DNA from: Candidatus Halobonum tyrrellensis G22 | Lineage (GTDB): Archaea > Halobacteriota > Halobacteria > Halobacteriales > Haloferacaceae | Length of the DNA: 64,000 nucleotides | Direction of reading: 5' to 3' | Assembly: GCF_000495475.1 (NCBI RefSeq) | Contig: NZ_ASGZ01000023.1 | Span: 1 to 64,000 of the forward strand | Shown here: positions 26,653-34,424 of the stretch, one piece after another | Position numbering within the stretch: position 1 is the first letter of the stretch | Layout: every line of letters begins with the position of its first letter | Program-made: the position numbers and the translations under genes | The notes under the pieces: model-generated | Databases searched by the model: none | The model's input: the letters and a program-made list of their open reading frames with translations, nothing else | Told to the model about the DNA's origin: nothing

Positions 26653-26882
26653 GCGACCCCCACGAGCGTCGACGACGAGAACTTCGGAACGGCGGGTGGA
26701 CCGGCGTCCCAGTTCGGGCCCGCCCCGACTGGTGACTTGATACCATGTGAGAGGTTAACACGTATAAACCTTCTCCCAACTCCAACCCGGAAGGCGCGCA
26801 CGTCGGGCAATTGCCCCCCGGTGTCGGACGCGCGTCCGACGGCGGTTATATACGAACGGCGAGTCCGAACCGGGCTACGCCT
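26653..26882. repeat. Duplicated bidirectional promoter module, copy A
   Basis: Matches 27267-27491 over most of its length by eye. In order it has the hairpin CCAGT(t)CGGG-CCCGC-CCCGACTGG (26709-26732), a leftward TATA-like box TTTATACG (26761-26768), the perfect palindrome GTCGGACGCGCGTCCGAC (26823-26840) and a rightward TATA-like TTATATAC (26846-26853). The leftward promoter faces prkA1; the rightward one faces the decayed spacer. Confidence 0.7.
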
Positions 26883-27266
26883 CTCAGTGTGTAGAGCGGA
26901 CCCCGGTGTCACACTGTGCCGCAAAGCTAATAACCGCCGGACCGGTACCCCTACCCGCTCAGCTAGGGGCGCCGCATTCTGGCGTCCATAGCCTACCCGG
27001 TCAGTCCCTACTCCGTCTCTCCCTCCTCGCGAGTGCGCTTCCAGATCTCGAGCGCTGAGACGACTATCGCTATCGTCCGAGCGCCGATATTGAGCCATTC
27101 TCCCAGGTGGTCCGGTGGAAGTATCTCTCCGAGCATGGGGCGTTCCAGGGTCGGAGAACGCGCGTGCTCAGCTAGGGGCGCGGGTGCTCCGACTCGTGTC
27201 GCTATGCGGATGTTCGTGACTCACCGCGAGTCCGGTTCGTAGTCGCAACCGATCCTCCCGTGCCGC

Positions 27267-27491
27267 GCGACCCACACGGGCTTCGACGACGAGAGCGATG
27301 GAACGGCGGGCGGACCGGCGTCCCAGTTCGGGCTCGCCCGACTGGAACCTGCTACTGTGTGAGTAATTAGCACGTATAAGCCTTCTCCCGACTCCCACCC
27401 GGAAGGCGCGCAGTCAGGCAATCGCCCCCGGTGTCGGACGCGCGTCCGAGGGCATTTATATACCGGAAGCGAATCCGCGAGCGCACCGCCT
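27267..27491. repeat. Duplicated bidirectional promoter module, copy B
   Basis: Diverged copy of module A with the same order: a hairpin at 27323-27345 whose stem is preserved while the loop differs, a leftward TATA-like box CTTATACG (27373-27380), a palindrome with one mismatch (27433-27450) and a rightward TATA-like TTTATATAC (27455-27463). The rightward promoter would start transcription near 27485-27492, at the short upstream frame preceding the DUF5820-like gene. Confidence 0.7.
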
Positions 27492-27521
27492 ATGGGCGTC
27501 GGCCGCGTACGCCGGCCGTGA
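27492..27521 (+). CDS. Nine-codon upstream reading frame (putative leader peptide)
   Basis: ATG at 27492 encodes MGVGRVRRP and stops with TGA at 27519-27521, which overlaps the GTG start (27518-27520) of the next gene as GTGA. The TATA-like box of module B lies about 32 nt upstream, so the ATG would sit at or very near the 5' end of the transcript. This is the arrangement expected for leaderless initiation followed by coupled re-initiation. No family is recognisable in so short a peptide. Confidence 0.4.
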   Translation: MGVGRVRRP

Positions 27522-27910
27522 GCCTCGACGACTCGGATCTCCCCGACGGGTGGCGCGTGTGGAACGAGGAGCGCGAGGGGCGGGTCATCCTCGTCTACCG
27601 GCCCGACGTGTTCGACGCCGACCGCTTCGACCCGGCGTGTCTCCCCACCGTGTACGTGACGAACGGGTCGCGGCGCGCCCGCCCGGGCGCGGGGCAGTAC
27701 GAGACCGACGAGTGGCACGTCACCCTCTTTCTCGAACCCGAGGTCGAAGTCGAGTCGACGCGGTACGACGCCCGCGACGACGCCGTCGACGGCGCGCGGG
27801 CCGTCGCCGACCGGTTCGCGCGCGGCGACGTCGACTACCGCGGCGCCTACCAGGTCCCCCGCGAGGCGTACTTCGAGGCGCTCGACGACCTGACCGGTCG
27901 AAAGGCGTAA
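27518..27910 (+). CDS. DUF5820-like conserved haloarchaeal protein
   Basis: Acidic soluble protein of 130 residues. DLPDGWRVWNEEREGRVILVY, RPDVFDADRFDPACLPTVYV, WHVTLFLEPEVE and DYRGAYQVPREAYFEALDDL match a small haloarchaeal family that I associate with DUF5820 (from memory). Function unknown. GTG at 27518 starts the conserved SDLPDGW region. It is preceded by an overlapping nine-codon frame. UPF0179 follows on the same strand after 25 bp. Confidence 0.8.
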   Translation: MSLDDSDLPDGWRVWNEEREGRVILVYRPDVFDADRFDPACLPTVYVTNGSRRARPGAGQYETDEWHVTLFLEPEVEVESTRYDARDDAVDGARAVADRFARGDVDYRGAYQVPREAYFEALDDLTGRKA

Positions 27911-27935
27911 CCGGACCGCCGGGAAAGCGGGCAGT

Positions 27936-28385
27936 ATGTCGACGGTCACGCTCGTGGGGGCTCGACTCGCGGTCGAGGGGGAGGAGTTCGTCTACCAGGG
28001 GGCGTCGTCCGCCTGCGAGGGCTGTCCGTACCGGAGCCAGTGTCTCAACCTGGTCGAGGGGCGGCGCTACCGGGTGACGGGCGTCCGCGAGAACACCCAA
28101 CTGCTGGAGTGTGCGGTCCACGACCGGGGCGTCCGCGCGGTCGAAGTCGAGCCGACGGCGGTGACCGCGAACGTCCCCTCGAAGGGGGCGTACGCCGGGA
28201 GCAAGGCGTCGCTCGCGGGCCCGTGTCCGCACGTCGAGTGCCCCAGCCACGAGTACTGCGAACCGCTCGGGATGGCGTTCGACGAGGAACGCCGCATCGC
28301 GGCGGTCGAGGGGGAGCCGCCGCACGACTTCTGCGCGCTCGACCGCGAGTTGACGCTCGTCACGTTCGAACCCGACGACGACTGA
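27936..28385 (+). CDS. UPF0179 family protein
   Basis: Cytoplasmic protein of 149 residues belonging to the archaeal UPF0179 family. It carries two cysteine clusters: SSACEGCPYRSQCLNLVEGR near residue 25-44 and AGPCPHVECPSHEYCEPLGM near residue 94-113, plus a late cysteine in HDFCALDREL. The cluster layout suggests zinc or iron-sulfur binding, but no function is established. Length is normal. It is likely co-transcribed with the DUF5820-like gene upstream. Confidence 0.9.
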   Translation: MSTVTLVGARLAVEGEEFVYQGASSACEGCPYRSQCLNLVEGRRYRVTGVRENTQLLECAVHDRGVRAVEVEPTAVTANVPSKGAYAGSKASLAGPCPHVECPSHEYCEPLGMAFDEERRIAAVEGEPPHDFCALDRELTLVTFEPDDD

Positions 28386-28444
28386 GCCGGCGGCGACCGT
28401 GAGCCGGGCGACCCGACCGCCCGCGTGCCGTCGACCCCGCGCTC

Positions 28445-28552
28445 CGACCCGCCCTCGCCGCGGCTCGCCGGCTCGCGATTCGCCGTCCCCGCGAGCCGAC
28501 CCGCCCTCGCCGCGGCTCGCCGGCTCGCGATTCGCCGTCCCCGCGAGCCGAC
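28445..28552. repeat. Two tandem 52-bp repeats with hairpins upstream of the helicase
   Basis: Two exact head-to-tail copies (28445-28496 and 28497-28548, plus 4 nt of a third). Each contains a perfect 9-bp stem CGGCTCGCG / CGCGAGCCG with a 12-nt loop (28469-28498 and 28521-28550). The block lies between the UPF0179 stop and the helicase start. It could be a double terminator for the upstream operon. Confidence 0.7.
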
Positions 28553-28599
28553 GCCCCCGCCACCGACACCGTTTTTCCTCCGCACCTGCGCTCTCACAC

Positions 28600-31392
28600 G
28601 TGAACGTTCGCGGGCCGGTCTTGGAGGTGGGGGAGGTGCGCTCGGTCGACACGCGGTACGGCGAGCGCGACGTCGCGGAGTTGACGGTACGACCCGACGG
28701 CGGCGCCTCGGCCCCGGTCGACGTGACGCTGTGGGGGAAGTGGACGCACACTGCCGAGCACGCCGAACCGGGGATGGAACTGCTCGTCACCGACGCCGAA
28801 CGCGACGACTACGGCGGCGAGGAGGGGTACACTACCTCGAAGGAGTCGTACGTCGTGCTCGAACCCGACTTCCTCGTCGACGTGACCGACGTGCGCTCGT
28901 GGGTGCAGTGCCCGCGGATGTACTACCTCAACAAGCTCTCGGGCATCCCGCTGAACTACCCGGTCGTGAAAGGGACCGTCGTCCACGAGGTGTTCGGCGA
29001 CCTTCTCAGGGGGGTCGACCTCGACGACGCCGTCGCCGACCGCGTCGCGGAGGCGGGGCTCCAACTCGGCCTGCTGGGGTACGAACGCGACGAGGTCGAG
29101 GACGAAGTCAGGCGGAACGCCGCCGCCATCGAGGGGTGGCTCGCGCAGGGAACGTTGACGGGCGACGGCGGCGGGGACGCGGGCGCGAACGCGGGAACGT
29201 CCGACGCCGCGGGCGACACCACGCTCGCCGACTGGGAGGGGACGCCCGACGAGGACGAGTGGCGCTCGGAGTACACCCTCATCTCGCCGACGTTCGGCGT
29301 GAAGGGTCGGGCGGACGCGCTCCGGCAGGGGATGCCGGTCGAACTCAAGACGGGGAAGAACACCAACCGCGAGCCCAGATTCCAAGACAAGATCCAGGCG
29401 GCCTGCTACGCGCTCCTCCTCCGGGAACGCGGCGTCGACGCCGACACGGGCACGCTGCTGTACACGAAGAACACCGCGCTCGACCGCGCGGAGGCGACGG
29501 GCGACCTCTCGCCCGCCAAGGAGTTCTCGGTCGGCAAGGGCCTGCTCGACTTCGTCGTCCGCACGCGCAACGAGATAGCCGCCATGGAGTTCGACGCGTC
29601 GGTGCCGACGGGGTTCGAGGCCGACGCCCGCTGTGAGTACTGCTTCGAGCAGGACACCTGCATGGTGGTCTCGGGGCGGCTGGACCAGGAGTCGAAAGCC
29701 GGGCGGATAGGCGAGCCGCTCCCCGCCGAGGAGCGCGAGTACATCGACCGGCTGTACGGCGCCCTCGAGGCCGAACGCCGCGAGACCCACGCCGAGTACC
29801 GCAAGCTCTGGGAGCAGACGCCCGCCGAGCGCGCCGCCGACGACCGCGCGCTGATAGGGTTAGAGCCGCTCGGGCGGGAGGAACTCGGCGACGGCCGGTG
29901 GCGCCTCCGCGCGCGAAAGGAGCCCGAGGCCGTCTCCAAACTCCGCGCGGGCGACGTGGCGCTCGCCTCGGACGGCGACCCCGTGAGCGGTCACGCGGAG
30001 CTGGGTCGGATCGAGACGCTCGGCGAGGAGGTGACGGTGACGACCGACGAACCGGTCGACCTCCGCCGGCTGGACGTCTACCCGTCGGAGCTGTCGGTCG
30101 ACCGGATGCTCACGGCGCTCCACGACGCCGTGCTCAAGGGCGACCCCGACCGGAAGGACGTGCTGTTCGGCCGGCGCGACCCCGTCTTCTCCGAGCCGAC
30201 GGACGAGACGTACGTCGACAACAACGCGGCCCAAGACGAGGCGGTCCGCCGGGCGGTCGCCGCCGAGGACTTCGCGCTCGTCCACGGCCCGCCCGGCACC
30301 GGGAAGACGTACACCATCGCGCGGGTCGTCCGCGCGCTGGTCGAACGCGGCGACCGGGTGCTGCTGTCGGCGTTCACCAACCGCGCGGTCGACAACGCGC
30401 TCGAAGCGCTCCGCGAGCAGGGGTTCGAGGGGCGCGTCGCGTCGGGGGCACGACCGGACGGCGACGGGGACGGCGGAGCCGCCGGAGTGGTCCGCGTCGG
30501 CACGGAGACGGGCGTCCGCGCGGACATGCAGGACGTACGGCTGGTCCAGCGGGGCGAGCCGAACGACCGCGCGGCCGCGCTCAACGGCGCGTCCGTCGTC
30601 GCCGCCACCACCGCGACCTGCGGTTCGCGGGTGATGCGCGAACAGTCGTTCGACGTGGCGCTCGTCGACGAGGCGTCGCAGTTGACCGAACCGGGGACGC
30701 TCGCGGCGGTGAACCTCGCCGACCGGTTCGTGCTCGTCGGCGACCACGAACAGCTTCCGCCGGTGGTACGCGCCGACACCGACCTCCGGCGGTCGCTGTT
30801 CGAGCGACTGATCGACGACCACCCCGAGGCGGGGACGATGCTCGACCGCCAGTACCGCATGAGCCAGCGGATCCAGGCGTTCTCGTCCGCCGAGTTCTAC
30901 GACGGCGCGCTCCGCCCCGCGACGGGCGAGGTGGCCGGCCGGACGCTCGCGGACCTCGGCGTCGACACCGCGGACCTGCCCGCCGAACTGCGGGACCCGG
31001 TGTCGTTCGTCGACCCCGACGGCCGCCGGGAGGGGAACGCCAACCCGCGCGAGGCCGAACGGGTCGCCCGACTCGTCGAGGCGTACGTCGACGCGGGCGT
31101 GAGCCGGGAGGACATCGGCGTCATCGCGCCGTTCCGCGCGCAGGTCGCCGAGATCGGACGCCGGACGGACGTCACCGTCGACACCGTCGACCGGTTTCAA
31201 GGCTCCAGCGAGGAGGTCGTCGTCGTCTCGTTCGTGGCGACCGGCGGTCTCGACTCCCCCATCTTCGAGGACCACCGTCGGGTGAACGTGGCGCTGACGC
31301 GAGCAAAGCGGGCGTGCTGTCTGGTGGGCGACGCGGCGGCGCTGTCGTCGGACCCCTTCTACGCGCGGATGCTCGAGTGGGCGCGCCGCTGA
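28600..31392 (+). CDS. Dna2/Cas4-like nuclease fused to superfamily 1 helicase
   Basis: Protein of 930 residues. The N-terminal part (about 90-400) is a Cas4/RecB-like PD-(D/E)XK nuclease: VRSWVQCPRMYYLNKLSG, VVKGTVVHEVF, a GRADAL...PVELKTGK active site, QAACYALLL, and a cysteine triad in CEYCFEQDTC that with the first cysteine would hold a 4Fe-4S cluster. The C-terminal part is an SF1 helicase: Walker A GPPGTGKTYT, Walker B LVDEASQL, motif III GDHEQLPP, motif IV DRQYRMSQRIQ and VDRFQGSSEEVVVVSFV. This is the Dna2 plan, acting in replication and recombination. GTG 28600 is supported by a T-rich box 25-30 nt upstream. Confidence 0.9.
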   Translation: MNVRGPVLEVGEVRSVDTRYGERDVAELTVRPDGGASAPVDVTLWGKWTHTAEHAEPGMELLVTDAERDDYGGEEGYTTSKESYVVLEPDFLVDVTDVRSWVQCPRMYYLNKLSGIPLNYPVVKGTVVHEVFGDLLRGVDLDDAVADRVAEAGLQLGLLGYERDEVEDEVRRNAAAIEGWLAQGTLTGDGGGDAGANAGTSDAAGDTTLADWEGTPDEDEWRSEYTLISPTFGVKGRADALRQGMPVELKTGKNTNREPRFQDKIQAACYALLLRERGVDADTGTLLYTKNTALDRAEATGDLSPAKEFSVGKGLLDFVVRTRNEIAAMEFDASVPTGFEADARCEYCFEQDTCMVVSGRLDQESKAGRIGEPLPAEEREYIDRLYGALEAERRETHAEYRKLWEQTPAERAADDRALIGLEPLGREELGDGRWRLRARKEPEAVSKLRAGDVALASDGDPVSGHAELGRIETLGEEVTVTTDEPVDLRRLDVYPSELSVDRMLTALHDAVLKGDPDRKDVLFGRRDPVFSEPTDETYVDNNAAQDEAVRRAVAAEDFALVHGPPGTGKTYTIARVVRALVERGDRVLLSAFTNRAVDNALEALREQGFEGRVASGARPDGDGDGGAAGVVRVGTETGVRADMQDVRLVQRGEPNDRAAALNGASVVAATTATCGSRVMREQSFDVALVDEASQLTEPGTLAAVNLADRFVLVGDHEQLPPVVRADTDLRRSLFERLIDDHPEAGTMLDRQYRMSQRIQAFSSAEFYDGALRPATGEVAGRTLADLGVDTADLPAELRDPVSFVDPDGRREGNANPREAERVARLVEAYVDAGVSREDIGVIAPFRAQVAEIGRRTDVTVDTVDRFQGSSEEVVVVSFVATGGLDSPIFEDHRRVNVALTRAKRACCLVGDAAALSSDPFYARMLEWARR

Positions 31393-31411
31393 CCCGCACG
31401 GGGCGCCCGAA

Positions 31412-31428
31412 TCGACCGAGTCGGTCGA
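31412..31428. terminator. Inverted repeat after the helicase gene
   Basis: TCGACCGA-G-TCGGTCGA, 8-bp arms with a one-base centre, about 20 nt past the helicase stop. It could be part of a 3' hairpin or a protein site. No T-run follows, so the terminator call is weak. Confidence 0.3.
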
Positions 31429-31550
31429 CCCGACCCGGCGTCGCGCGGACCGCTCGACCCGGCCCGAACTGACCGAGCGTGGACCGCCAGCGCCGCCGAC
31501 GCACGGCCGGCGGCGGCTTTATCTCCCGTGCGAGCGTCCCGACGGGTAGT

Positions 31551-32057
31551 ATGGACTCGAGCGAGCCGACCGTTCCCGCCGACGCCGTAACGGGCGACGA
31601 AGCCACCTCCATCGGCGTCCACGAGATACTCTCGGCGGCGGGCGCGGGCGCCGTCGGACAGGCGACGATGGTGCCGTTCTTCGTCGCCGCGTACCTCCTC
31701 GGCGCCACTTCGCCCGCGTCGTTCACCGGGCTGGCGGAACTGTTCGGGCTGTCCGCGAGTTCCCAGTGGGCGCTCCCGCTCGGCATCGCGCTGTTCTTCG
31801 CCGGCGGGACGGTGACGCTCCCGGTGCTGTTCGTCTCGCTCGCGGAGTTCCTCCCGCCCGAACGCGACATGGGGCTTCGCGGCGTGAGCTTCGCCGTCAT
31901 CGTCTGGACCGGGTTCGTCATCGCGTTCTCGACGGGCCAGACCGGCTGGACGCTCGTGTTATACGGCGCGCTCTCGCTCGCGGCGCACGTGACGTACGGC
32001 TACACGCTCGGCGCGCTGTACGACCGGTTCGCCGACGCCCCCCGCTACGACGTCTGA
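31551..32057 (+). CDS. Hypothetical four-helix membrane protein
   Basis: Protein of 168 residues I cannot assign to a named family. A polar N-terminus (1-25) is followed by hydrophobic segments GAVGQATMVPFFVAAYLLG, WALPLGIALFFAGGTVTLPV, GVSFAVIVWTGFVIAFS and LVLYGALSLAAHVTYGYTL. The last helix ends with YGYTLGALYDRF, a histidine- and tyrosine-containing motif seen at the C-terminus of several small haloarchaeal membrane families. ATG 31551 is the natural start after a GTAGT spacer. It is convergent with the PH-domain gene pair. Confidence 0.78.
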   Translation: MDSSEPTVPADAVTGDEATSIGVHEILSAAGAGAVGQATMVPFFVAAYLLGATSPASFTGLAELFGLSASSQWALPLGIALFFAGGTVTLPVLFVSLAEFLPPERDMGLRGVSFAVIVWTGFVIAFSTGQTGWTLVLYGALSLAAHVTYGYTLGALYDRFADAPRYDV

Positions 32058-32170
32058 GCCTCCGGTCGGACCGTCCGACCGCCCGACCGCCCGACCGCCG
32101 ACTCGCCCGCCGCCCGTTCCGCACGGTTCTCTCCGCCCGACTCTCCTACCCTCTCCCGCTCGTGGTCCCC

Positions 32171-33892
32171 TCACCCGTCACGCCGCGCGTCGTCGCTCCC
32201 GTCGGGTCCGTCGGATCCGTCTGGGGGCGCCGACGCCGACCCGTCCGGGCCGACAGGGGGTCCGCTCGTGCGGTCGCCCAGCGTGTCCGCCGTCCCGCCG
32301 GACGGTCGCTCGTCGGCGCCGTCCGCCGCCCGCCGCTCGGCGAGGTCCGCCCGCAGGCGGTCGAGCAGGTGCTCGCGGAGGGCGGTCGCCACCTCCCCGT
32401 CGACGTCGTGGGCGGTGGCGTCGCCGCCGACGAGGCTGGTCGTGCTCGCGGTGTCGGCGACCACGCTCGCGAGGTCGAACCGGCGCTGGAACACCGTCCG
32501 GCTCACGAAGACGGTCTGGAGCCGGTAGTACGGGACGACCCGCGTGTGTCGCCGCCAGAAGCCAGCGCGCGCGACGAACGCCTCGGAGAGGTCGTCGTAG
32601 CCGAGGTGGCGCCACTTCGCGCGCGCGGCGACCGGCGCGAGCAACAGCCCGACGAGCGGGACGTACGCGAGGAGGCCCAACGGGAACAGGAACCGGTCGA
32701 CGGCGACGGAGACGGCCGTCACCCCGACTGCGGCCAGCGCGTACCGACGGGTGTAGCGCCGCCGCGCGCGCTCGGGCGGCCGATCGAACGACGGCTCGCC
32801 GAACCCGTACACGTCCCGCGCGAGTTCGAGGACGCGCTCGCGGCTCGCCAGCGGCACCGTGGTCTCCGCGCCGCCGCCGCCCGACTCCGACCCCGGCGCG
32901 TAGCCCGCCGTCTCGACGGCGAGGCTGGCGTAGCCCAGCCGACGCATCAGCGGGTTCTCGCCCACGGTGAGCGTCTGGACCTTCCCGAGCGGGATGGTGC
33001 CGCTGTACCGGCCCAGCAGGCCGCGCTCGTACCGGAGTTCGTCCGCGACCCGTTCGAGCCGGAAGTCGTAGTAGCGGACGAACGTGATGAGCGCGCTCGC
33101 CACCCACGCGGTCAAAAGCCCCGCGACGACCGCGACGACGCCCGACACCACGACCGAGAACAGTTCGACCGACGGCCCGCCCGAACCGAGGTCGACGCCG
33201 ACGCCGGCCGCGCGCAGGAACCGGCCGAACACGCCGCCGAGCAGGTCGTCGAACAGCCCCGCACCGAAGAACGGCGCGAGTATCGCGCCCGGCCGGAACG
33301 ACACCGCGCTCAGCGTCACCAGGTCCTGCGTCGATATCTCGTACAGCGTCTCGCGCTCCGTCCGCTCCGCGGACCCCCCGGGGCCCGACTCCTCGCGCCC
33401 GTCGGGGTCGACCGCCTCCGCTCCGGCGTCCTCTCGCGACCGCTCGCGCGCTCGGCGCGCGCGCGAGCCGACCTCCTCGCGGAGGCGGTCGGCCTCGGCG
33501 CTCCCGACCGCGTCGAGTTCCGCCTCGGTCGAACTCCCGCCCGCGGTCTCGAACCGGACGACAGCCAGCCCCAACAGCCGGTGGAGCAGGTCGCGGCTCA
33601 CGTCGACGTTCTGGACCCGCCGGAGCGGTATCTCCCGCTCCTGACGGGAGAACACGCCCGACGTGACGACGAGCCGGTTCCCCTCCAGTTCGTAGTCGAA
33701 CCGGAGGTAGCGCGCGACGGCGTACGCGACACCGACGAGGGCGCCGAGGGGCGCGAGCACGAACACCGTGTCGACGCCGTCGACCAGCCCGGTCCCCGAC
33801 AGCATCGCGCCCGCGAAGAAGCCGAACGAGCCGACCTGTACCGCCGACTGGAGGCCGCCGACGACCGCCGAGAGTGGGTGGAGCCGTGTCAT
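32171..33892 (-). CDS. PH domain-containing membrane protein (YdbT-like, bPH2)
   Basis: Membrane protein of 573 residues with three bPH2 (bacterial pleckstrin-homology-like) units separated by helix pairs. The first is LEGNRLVVTSGVFSRQEREIPLRRVQNVDV, the second DELRYERGLLGRYSGTIPLGKVQTLTVGEN and the third begins GYDDLSEAFVARAGFWRRHT. A charged insert (about 130-190) and an acidic low-complexity tail (about 530-573) are non-conserved. Homologues (YdbT in Bacillus) affect membrane-related stress. It starts 7 nt after the small PH gene ends, the same two-gene arrangement as ydbS-ydbT. Function in archaea unknown. Confidence 0.86.
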   Translation of the reverse strand: MTRLHPLSAVVGGLQSAVQVGSFGFFAGAMLSGTGLVDGVDTVFVLAPLGALVGVAYAVARYLRFDYELEGNRLVVTSGVFSRQEREIPLRRVQNVDVSRDLLHRLLGLAVVRFETAGGSSTEAELDAVGSAEADRLREEVGSRARRARERSREDAGAEAVDPDGREESGPGGSAERTERETLYEISTQDLVTLSAVSFRPGAILAPFFGAGLFDDLLGGVFGRFLRAAGVGVDLGSGGPSVELFSVVVSGVVAVVAGLLTAWVASALITFVRYYDFRLERVADELRYERGLLGRYSGTIPLGKVQTLTVGENPLMRRLGYASLAVETAGYAPGSESGGGGAETTVPLASRERVLELARDVYGFGEPSFDRPPERARRRYTRRYALAAVGVTAVSVAVDRFLFPLGLLAYVPLVGLLLAPVAARAKWRHLGYDDLSEAFVARAGFWRRHTRVVPYYRLQTVFVSRTVFQRRFDLASVVADTASTTSLVGGDATAHDVDGEVATALREHLLDRLRADLAERRAADGADERPSGGTADTLGDRTSGPPVGPDGSASAPPDGSDGPDGSDDARRDG

Positions 33893-33899
33893 GGTCGGG

Positions 33900-34358
33900 T
33901 CAGACCGCGTCGAACTCGCTGTCGGTCGCTAGGTCCCGGAGCCGTTCGCGGAGGTCGCCCGCCCGCTCGGGCGTCAGCCCGGGGATGGTGATGTCGGCCC
34001 CCCGGGTGCCGGCGGTGTAGACGACGACGCTCGCCAGCCCGACCGTCCGCTCGACGGGACCGCGGCGCGTGTCGATGTGTTGGACGCGGACGAACGGGAC
34101 CGACGTGTCGGTCCGGGTGAGCACGCCACGGACGAGGTACAGCGAGTCGTCGCGCACCTCGAACCGCCAGACGCGGTAGCGGAGCACCGCGAGGGCGAGG
34201 CCGACGATTGCGAGGAGGGCGACGACGGCCGCGAGGGCGGCGACGGGGACCGGCGCGCCGACCCGGCGGGCGACCAGGCCGACGGCCGCGACGACCGCGG
34301 CGGTCACGACCGCGCTCACCGCCCAGACCAGTCTGACGCGGGGGTCGAGTGACTCCAT
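33900..34358 (-). CDS. PH domain-containing membrane protein (YdbS-like)
   Basis: Membrane protein of 152 residues: two hydrophobic helices (about 12-60) followed by one bPH2 unit, VRDDSLYLVRGVLTRTDTSVPFVRVQHIDT, RTVGLASVVVYTAG and DITIPGLTPERAGDLRERL. It is the small partner of the larger PH protein encoded directly downstream, in the order and spacing (7 nt) of ydbS-ydbT operons. The two probably form one membrane complex. Start ATG at 34358. Confidence 0.87.
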   Translation of the reverse strand: MESLDPRVRLVWAVSAVVTAAVVAAVGLVARRVGAPVPVAALAAVVALLAIVGLALAVLRYRVWRFEVRDDSLYLVRGVLTRTDTSVPFVRVQHIDTRRGPVERTVGLASVVVYTAGTRGADITIPGLTPERAGDLRERLRDLATDSEFDAV

Positions 34359-34424
34359 GTCCGTCGGGTGACCGGGTGACGGTAAAAAACGGCGGGACCC
34401 TGGCGTCGGCCGTCGCGCGGCCCG

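Larger units (their letters stand above)
26584..27491. other. Long regulatory region between prkA1 and the DUF5820-like gene
   Basis: About 900 bp without a supported complete gene. It holds two diverged copies of a ~225-bp module (separate entries), a 16-bp direct repeat GCTCAGCTAGGGGCGC (26958-26973 and 27168-27183) lying between them, and a start-less open stretch at 27008-27130 on the minus strand that may be a decayed small gene. Confidence 0.6.

Noticed and set aside
26580-27137. 172-codon minus-strand frame ahead of prkA1 and a 42-codon protein from ATG 27137
   Set aside because: The long frame runs through both regulatory repeats with biased composition. The attractive 42-codon reading needs a one-base shift, so it is reported only as a possible decayed gene.
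28399-28599. N-terminal extension of the nuclease-helicase through the tandem repeats
   Set aside because: The extension is the translated 52-bp repeat; GTG 28600 with an upstream T-rich box gives the normal N-terminus.
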